A stretch of DNA of 64,000 nucleotides, taken from Phragmitibacter flavus. GTDB lineage: Bacteria; Verrucomicrobiota; Verrucomicrobiia; Verrucomicrobiales; Verrucomicrobiaceae. Below are positions 60,082 to 64,000 of the stretch, piece by piece. Both the position numbers and the translations under genes were made by a program. How positions within the stretch are numbered: the stretch's first letter is position 1; every line of letters begins with the position of its first letter. The notes below the pieces were generated by a model, which ran no database searches, was not told where the DNA came from, and saw only the letters and a program-made list of their open reading frames with translations. Where the stretch lies: contig NZ_VAUV01000008.1 in the NCBI RefSeq assembly GCF_005780165.1, positions 284,256-348,255 on the forward strand, read 5' to 3'.

Positions 60082-60761
60082 CCGCGTTCTTCCCCCACAA
60101 TCCGCCCATCACGCAACTTCAACACCCGATCACAAATCCGCGTCGCCTCATCACTGTGCGTCACCAACACCAGCGCCGTGCCCGACTCGTCCGAAAGCTC
60201 CCGCAACAACGCCAAAATATTCGCCCCGTTCGCCGAATCCAAATTTCCTGTTGGCTCATCCGCCAGCAACAACCCCGGTCGATGCGCCAGCGCCCTTGCA
60301 ATCGCCACCCGCTGCATCTCCCCACCCGACAACTGCGACGGCAGCGCCCGCGCCCGGTGTCCGATCCCAACCCGCTCCATCAACTTCGCCACCCGCTCCT
60401 CACGCTCCGCCTTCCCCACCCCGTTCAAATGCAGCGGAAACTCAATGTTCTCCGCCGCCGTCAAAGTCGGCAACAAATGGAAAAACTGAAAAATCGTCCC
60501 CATCCGCGACCGACGCAACTGCGCCAGCTCATCGCCGCCCATCGCATTCATCGCCCTTCCTTCAAACAGCAACTCACCCCCGTCCACCCGATCCACCCCA
60601 CCCAGACAATTCAACAACGTCGTCTTCCCACTCCCCGAAGGGCCCGTCAACGCCACCCGCTCCCCCGCCTTCACTGACAACGAAACTCCGGCGAGCACCA
60701 CACGGTCCTCATACGCTTTCGAAACATCCCTGGCATCCAGCAACAACATCGGGAGTAACAT
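60078..60761 (-). CDS. ABC transporter ATP-binding protein, LolD type
   Basis: A 227-residue ATPase driving the FtsX-type permease next to it. Walker [12 protein letters not shown] near 38-48, the LolD-like [16 protein letters not shown], signature [15 protein letters not shown], Walker [14 protein letters not shown] and His switch VTHS. The start at 60761 has GGGAGG a few bases upstream; an internal ATG at 60749 is the alternative. First gene of the ATPase-permease-AttH operon. Confidence 0.94.
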   Translation of the reverse strand: MLLPMLLLDARDVSKAYEDRVVLAGVSLSVKAGERVALTGPSGSGKTTLLNCLGGVDRVDGGELLFEGRAMNAMGGDELAQLRRSRMGTIFQFFHLLPTLTAAENIEFPLHLNGVGKAEREERVAKLMERVGIGHRARALPSQLSGGEMQRVAIARALAHRPGLLLADEPTGNLDSANGANILALLRELSDESGTALVLVTHSDEATRICDRVLKLRDGRIVGEERG

Positions 60762-60800
60762 ACGCCTCCCACCCGTATTCCGAGCGCCTGCAATAAAAAC

Positions 60801-60830
60801 TTCCCCTTGTCCTTGGCCCTCAATTATCTT
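60801..60830 (+). promoter_or_regulatory. Candidate promoter of the DUF4038 gene
   Basis: TATCTT (60825-60830) lies 6 bases before the ATG at 60837, with a weak TTCCCC -35 box 18 bases further up. The message would be leaderless. The -35 match is poor, so confidence is low. Confidence 0.3.
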
Positions 60831-60836
60831 TCCTCC

Positions 60837-62264
60837 ATGTCCCGCTTCAAAACCGCTGCACTCCTGCTCCTCCTATCCCAGCTCCTGCCGTGCCAGGCCC
60901 CGGCGGTGAATCTGGAACGCCTCGTCATCAGCGAAAACCAGCGATTCCTCACGACTGAAAACGGCGACCCCTTCTTCTACCTCGGCGACACTGCCTGGGA
61001 ACTCTTCCACCGGCTCAACCGCGAAGAAGCCGACCACTACCTTACCGACCGCGCCCAGAAAGGCTTCACCGTCATCCAGGCCGTTGCGCTCGCCGAACTC
61101 GACGGACTCAACACCCCCAACGCCTACGGCCACCGACCCTTCCTCAACAACGATCCCACCCAACCCGACCTCAAAGACGGACCCAACAACGACTACTGGG
61201 ACCACGTCGATCACATCATCAAAAAAGCCAACACCCTCGGCCTGCGCGTCGGCTTCCTCCCCACCTGGGGCGACAAATGGAACCTCAGCAAGGGAGCCGG
61301 ACCCGAAATTTTCACCCCTGCCAACGCCAACCTTTACGGACGCTGGCTCGGCGAACGTTACAAAAAACACGGCCTCATCTGGATCGTGGGCGGCGACCGC
61401 ACCGTCGACAACGAAACTCATCGCGAAATCATCCGCGCCATGGCCCTCGGCCTCCGCGCCGGTGACGATGGACAACACCTCATCACCTTCCATCCTCGCG
61501 GCGGACAAGGCTCCATCGACATCTTCCCCGACGAATCCTGGCTCGACTTCCACATGCGCCAAAACGGACACGACGCCGAATACAACCCCCGCTACACCAC
61601 CCTTCTCGCCGACTACGACAAGAAACCCATCAAACCCACGCTCGACGGCGAACCCCTTTACGAAGACCATCCCATCGCCTTCAAAGCCGACATGTTCGGC
61701 CATTCAATTTCCGCCGACGTCCGCCGCCCGCTCTATTGGAATCTCTTCGCCGGAGCCTGTGGCCACACTTACGGTCACCACTCCGTCTGGCAGATGTGGA
61801 CCCCTTCCCGCAAACCCGTCAACAATCCTCTCATGTCGTGGCCCGATGCCCTCCAGCAACCCGGTGCCGCCCAGATGCAGCACGCCAAAAACCTGCTTCT
61901 CTCCCGTCCCTATTTCACCCGCATCCCCGACGAAAAAACCGTCCTGGTCGAATCCCCGGTCAAATCCGCCATGCCCGGCACCGGTCGGTATCACTTCAGC
62001 GCCACCCGCGACCTTGAAGGCCGCTACGCCATGGTCTACGCTCCCGCTGGACGCAGCTTCAAAGTGAGCCTCACCGTCATCAAAAACGCCCCCGTCAAAG
62101 CCTGGTGGTTCGATCCCCGCGACGGCAGCTCCCAGCTCATCGGCGAATTCCCCAACACCGGTCAGGGCGAATTCACCCCACCCAATCCCGGCGAACACCT
62201 CGACTGGGTCCTCGTCCTCGACGACGCCAGTCAAAACTTCCCCGCCCCCGGCACCGTGCCTTGA
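60837..62264 (+). CDS. DUF4038/GH140-like secreted glycoside hydrolase
   Basis: A 475-residue secreted protein (signal [23 protein letters not shown]). The TIM-barrel part (about 35-370) has [24 protein letters not shown], the hallmark of DUF4038, then [30 protein letters not shown] and a candidate acid in [11 protein letters not shown]. The last 90 residues are a beta domain called putative collagen-binding in Pfam ([35 protein letters not shown]). Characterised relatives include apiosidases of pectin breakdown; the substrate here is unknown. Divergent from the ABC operon. Confidence 0.88.
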   Translation: MSRFKTAALLLLLSQLLPCQAPAVNLERLVISENQRFLTTENGDPFFYLGDTAWELFHRLNREEADHYLTDRAQKGFTVIQAVALAELDGLNTPNAYGHRPFLNNDPTQPDLKDGPNNDYWDHVDHIIKKANTLGLRVGFLPTWGDKWNLSKGAGPEIFTPANANLYGRWLGERYKKHGLIWIVGGDRTVDNETHREIIRAMALGLRAGDDGQHLITFHPRGGQGSIDIFPDESWLDFHMRQNGHDAEYNPRYTTLLADYDKKPIKPTLDGEPLYEDHPIAFKADMFGHSISADVRRPLYWNLFAGACGHTYGHHSVWQMWTPSRKPVNNPLMSWPDALQQPGAAQMQHAKNLLLSRPYFTRIPDEKTVLVESPVKSAMPGTGRYHFSATRDLEGRYAMVYAPAGRSFKVSLTVIKNAPVKAWWFDPRDGSSQLIGEFPNTGQGEFTPPNPGEHLDWVLVLDDASQNFPAPGTVP

Positions 62265-62268
62265 CGAA

Positions 62269-62910
62269 CTAAACCCGCGCCAGAACCTCTTCCAACCCCG
62301 CCCACTCCATCAAAAAACTGTCGGCATTTTCATGCACCTTGGGCCGCACCACCACGGCCCCAAACCCAATAAAATGATCCACCGCTGGCTTCGTCTCCAG
62401 ATCACTCACCCCATCCCCCACCATCACGATCTGCTCCGGCTTCCACTCCTCACGCAGCTTCTCCACCACCTCCACCTTGCCGCCATTTCTCGTCGTCGGA
62501 TAATCCTCGCCAAATCCAACATACTCCCCCGCCTCATCAAAAAACAACGGCACCGCCTCAATCCGCTCGATCCCCAACTCCGCCGCCAAAGGTTCGATGC
62601 AAGGCACAAACCCCCCACTCAAAATCGCCACCGTCCAACCCAATTCACGCGCCCGGTCCAAAGCCTCACGCACTCCAGGGACCTCATGCTTGATGTAATC
62701 CTGTCCGATCGCCTCACAATCCTGCCTTGTCGGCCGGATCACCTCCAGCCGACGTGCAAAAATGCTATCAATCGAAATCGTCCCATCCATCGCCTGACGG
62801 GTCGCCTCCTCCACCTGTTGAAAAACTTCCGGACCACGCAACCGCGCCAGTTCATCAATCCCCTCAAGAGCACTCAGGGTGGAGTCGCAGTCTACTAATA
62901 ACAATTTCAT
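62269..62910 (-). CDS. serB: HAD phosphoserine phosphatase-like
   Basis: Last step of serine synthesis if truly SerB: removes phosphate from phosphoserine. The 213 residues have the HAD motifs: LLVDCDSTLS near 4-13 (nucleophile Asp and acid/base Asp), ILSGGFVPC near 98-106, a Lys in NGGKVEVV, and VGDGVSDLE near 170-178. DSTLSALEGIDELARLRG is typical of the SerB group, with its cap domain between. It lacks the N-terminal regulatory domain of longer SerB proteins. The ATG at 62910 begins the first strand; the 16 residues upstream were not used. Confidence 0.85.
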   Translation of the reverse strand: MKLLLVDCDSTLSALEGIDELARLRGPEVFQQVEEATRQAMDGTISIDSIFARRLEVIRPTRQDCEAIGQDYIKHEVPGVREALDRARELGWTVAILSGGFVPCIEPLAAELGIERIEAVPLFFDEAGEYVGFGEDYPTTRNGGKVEVVEKLREEWKPEQIVMVGDGVSDLETKPAVDHFIGFGAVVVRPKVHENADSFLMEWAGLEEVLARV

Positions 62911-62986
62911 GGCCTTTAAAAGAACCGCGTCCATCACCCACACCCCACCGACCATCAAGCCAGAAATTTCACCCCACCAAAATCGG

Positions 62987-63016
62987 TTGCCTCCAAGGTC
63001 AACCCTTGGTTAATAA
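62987..63016 (+). promoter_or_regulatory. Candidate promoter with palindromic spacer before the YmdB-like gene
   Basis: TTGCCT (62987-62992) and TAATAA (63011-63016) are 18 bases apart. The spacer is nearly filled by CCAAGG-TCAAC-CCTTGG (62993-63009), a perfect 6-5-6 inverted repeat. The -10 box ends 9 bases before the ATG, so the leader would be very short. Confidence 0.45.
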
Positions 63017-63025
63017 AACCCCTTC

Positions 63026-63847
63026 ATGATGACCGAGCCCGCCTCCACTTTACGCATTCTTTTTTTAGGCGATGTGATGGGCGACCCTGGACGCAAGGCC
63101 ATCACCGCCCTTCTGCCCTCGCTCAAAGAGGAACTGCAGGCCGACTTCATCATCATCAACGGTGAGAACTCCGCCGGTGGACGCGGCATTACCCCGAAGA
63201 TCGCCATCGGCCTCATGCGCGCCGGAGCCGCCGTCATCACCACCGGCGACCACATCTGGGACCAAAAAGAACTCGTTCCCTGGCTCGCTGAAGAACCCCG
63301 ACTCCTCCGTCCCATCAACTACCCCGCCGGCACCCCCGGTCAGGGCAGCATCGTCCTCGAAACCAAAAAAGGCAAAGTCGGCGTCATCAACGTGCAAGGC
63401 CGCACCTTCATGAAAATGACCCTCGACAACCCCTTCACCGCCATGCAGCAGGCCGTCGAGGAAATGCGTCAGGAGACCCCCATCATCTTCGTCGACATGC
63501 ACAGCGAAACCACCAGCGAGAAAGTCTCCCTCGCCTGGTTTCTCGACGGCACCGTCTCCGCCGTCGTCGGCACCCACACCCACGTGCAAACCGCCGACGA
63601 ACGCATCCTCCCCAACGGCACCGCCTTCCTCACCGATGCCGGCATGTGCGGCCCGCGCGACTCCTGCATCGGTATGGACGTGCAAGCCGCCATTGACCGC
63701 TTCCTCACCCACATGCCCAGCCGACACCAAATCGCCAAAGGCCCCGTGCTCCTCTGCGGTGCCCTCATCGAAGTCGACACCACCACCGGCAAAGCCCTCT
63801 CCATCCAGCGCATCCAACGCGAATGGATCGACAACCTTCTCGCCTAG
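63026..63847 (+). CDS. YmdB-like metallophosphoesterase (TIGR00282)
   Basis: A 273-residue calcineurin-fold phosphodiesterase; Bacillus YmdB hydrolyses cyclic nucleotides and affects biofilm and motility. Metal ligands are visible as FLGDVMGDPGR near 12-22, IINGENSAGGRGIT (Asn and Glu) near 43-56, TTGDHIWDQ, VDMHSETTSEK and GTHTHVQTADERIL. The 273 residues are normal. Start at the first of two adjacent ATGs (63026), just after the candidate promoter. The serB-like gene is divergent from it. Confidence 0.94.
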   Translation: MMTEPASTLRILFLGDVMGDPGRKAITALLPSLKEELQADFIIINGENSAGGRGITPKIAIGLMRAGAAVITTGDHIWDQKELVPWLAEEPRLLRPINYPAGTPGQGSIVLETKKGKVGVINVQGRTFMKMTLDNPFTAMQQAVEEMRQETPIIFVDMHSETTSEKVSLAWFLDGTVSAVVGTHTHVQTADERILPNGTAFLTDAGMCGPRDSCIGMDVQAAIDRFLTHMPSRHQIAKGPVLLCGALIEVDTTTGKALSIQRIQREWIDNLLA

Positions 63848-64000
63848 TTCAGCGCCATGGAGCGCCGACGTATCCAGACTGTGTAAAAAGCCCATTCCAT
63901 CCGTTGATGGCCCGTCAATGGGTGCGCAATGGCCAACAAGGGAGGCCTTTCCTTGATCTGCGTGACCTTCTCTTGATGACTTGCTCGCTTGTCTTCTAAC
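63848..64000. other. Right-edge stretch, no gene seen
   Basis: The last 153 bases hold no credible gene on either strand. A GGAGCGCCGACG phrase near 63861 resembles the short repeat remnants after the DUF255 gene (near 24933 and 24965). A gene may begin just beyond the edge. Confidence 0.3.

Noticed and set aside
1..64000. tRNA, rRNA or riboswitch genes
   Set aside because: No cloverleaf with a T-arm motif, no rRNA-like stretch and no recognisable riboswitch core was found by reading; a covariance-model scan would be needed to exclude them.

Overview
The window is GC-rich, densely coded bacterial chromosome. Protein types point to the Verrucomicrobiota or a close PVC relative: a glutaminase fused to STAS and cyclic-nucleotide-binding domains, an EF-hand/redoxin/c-type-haem secreted fusion, a DUF4038 glycoside hydrolase, a SUI1-type factor, and a RecG carrying a repeat-derived in-frame peptide. 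This is an inference from gene content; there is no rRNA or other decisive marker. No tRNA, rRNA, CRISPR array, integrase or transposase gene was found.

Left part (0-25 kb): a membrane-protein 5' fragment; the arginine operon argC-argJ-argB on the minus strand; a sterol-desaturase-like hydroxylase; a Tat-exported alkaline phosphatase; a SUI1 protein; an A+T-richer two-gene restriction-modification module (6.6-8.5 kb); pstSCAB on the minus strand (no phoU next to it); a sulfurtransferase; a His-rich secreted protein; a cardiolipin synthase; trpA-dapF-dapA; a large GT-C-like membrane protein on the opposite strand; dapB; folK; an orphan ABC ATPase; and a DUF255 thioredoxin-domain protein. The alkaline phosphatase and Pst genes form a phosphate locus with the restriction-modification pair between them.

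Middle part (25-31.5 kb): an accessory island of lower GC with short, mostly unrecognised plus-strand genes. At least four of the gaps hold imperfect inverted repeats that look like integron attC sites: AAC-type and GTT-type ends, and arms that pair with one or two extra-helical bases. No integrase is present, so this is best described as a candidate attC-cassette cluster lacking an integrase (CALIN). The same island has a gap made of two perfect tandem duplications.

Right part (31.6-64 kb): transaldolase, DAHP synthase, an OmpA-like protein, an HtrA-type protease, recG, a histone-deacetylase-family hydrolase with a 14-G tract, a DUF2007-like protein, bioA, the redoxin/cytochrome fusion, homoserine dehydrogenase, a prolyl oligopeptidase, recJ, several small membrane proteins, a GT2-lipoprotein-methyltransferase trio, the glutaminase fusion, a three-gene ABC export module (ATPase, FtsX permease, AttH-like lipocalin protein), a DUF4038 glycosidase, a SerB-like phosphatase and a YmdB-like phosphoesterase.

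Two window-wide patterns stand out. First, the plus strand is C-rich from about 8 to 25 kb, G-rich from 31.6 to about 50.7 kb and C-rich again from 56.4 kb, whichever way the genes point; this suggests an inverted block. Second, a palindromic intergenic repeat of about 65 bases occurs four times, three of them between convergent genes. Several promoter-like TTG-N17/18-TA boxes end only 6-16 bases before the start codon, suggesting leaderless or near-leaderless transcripts.
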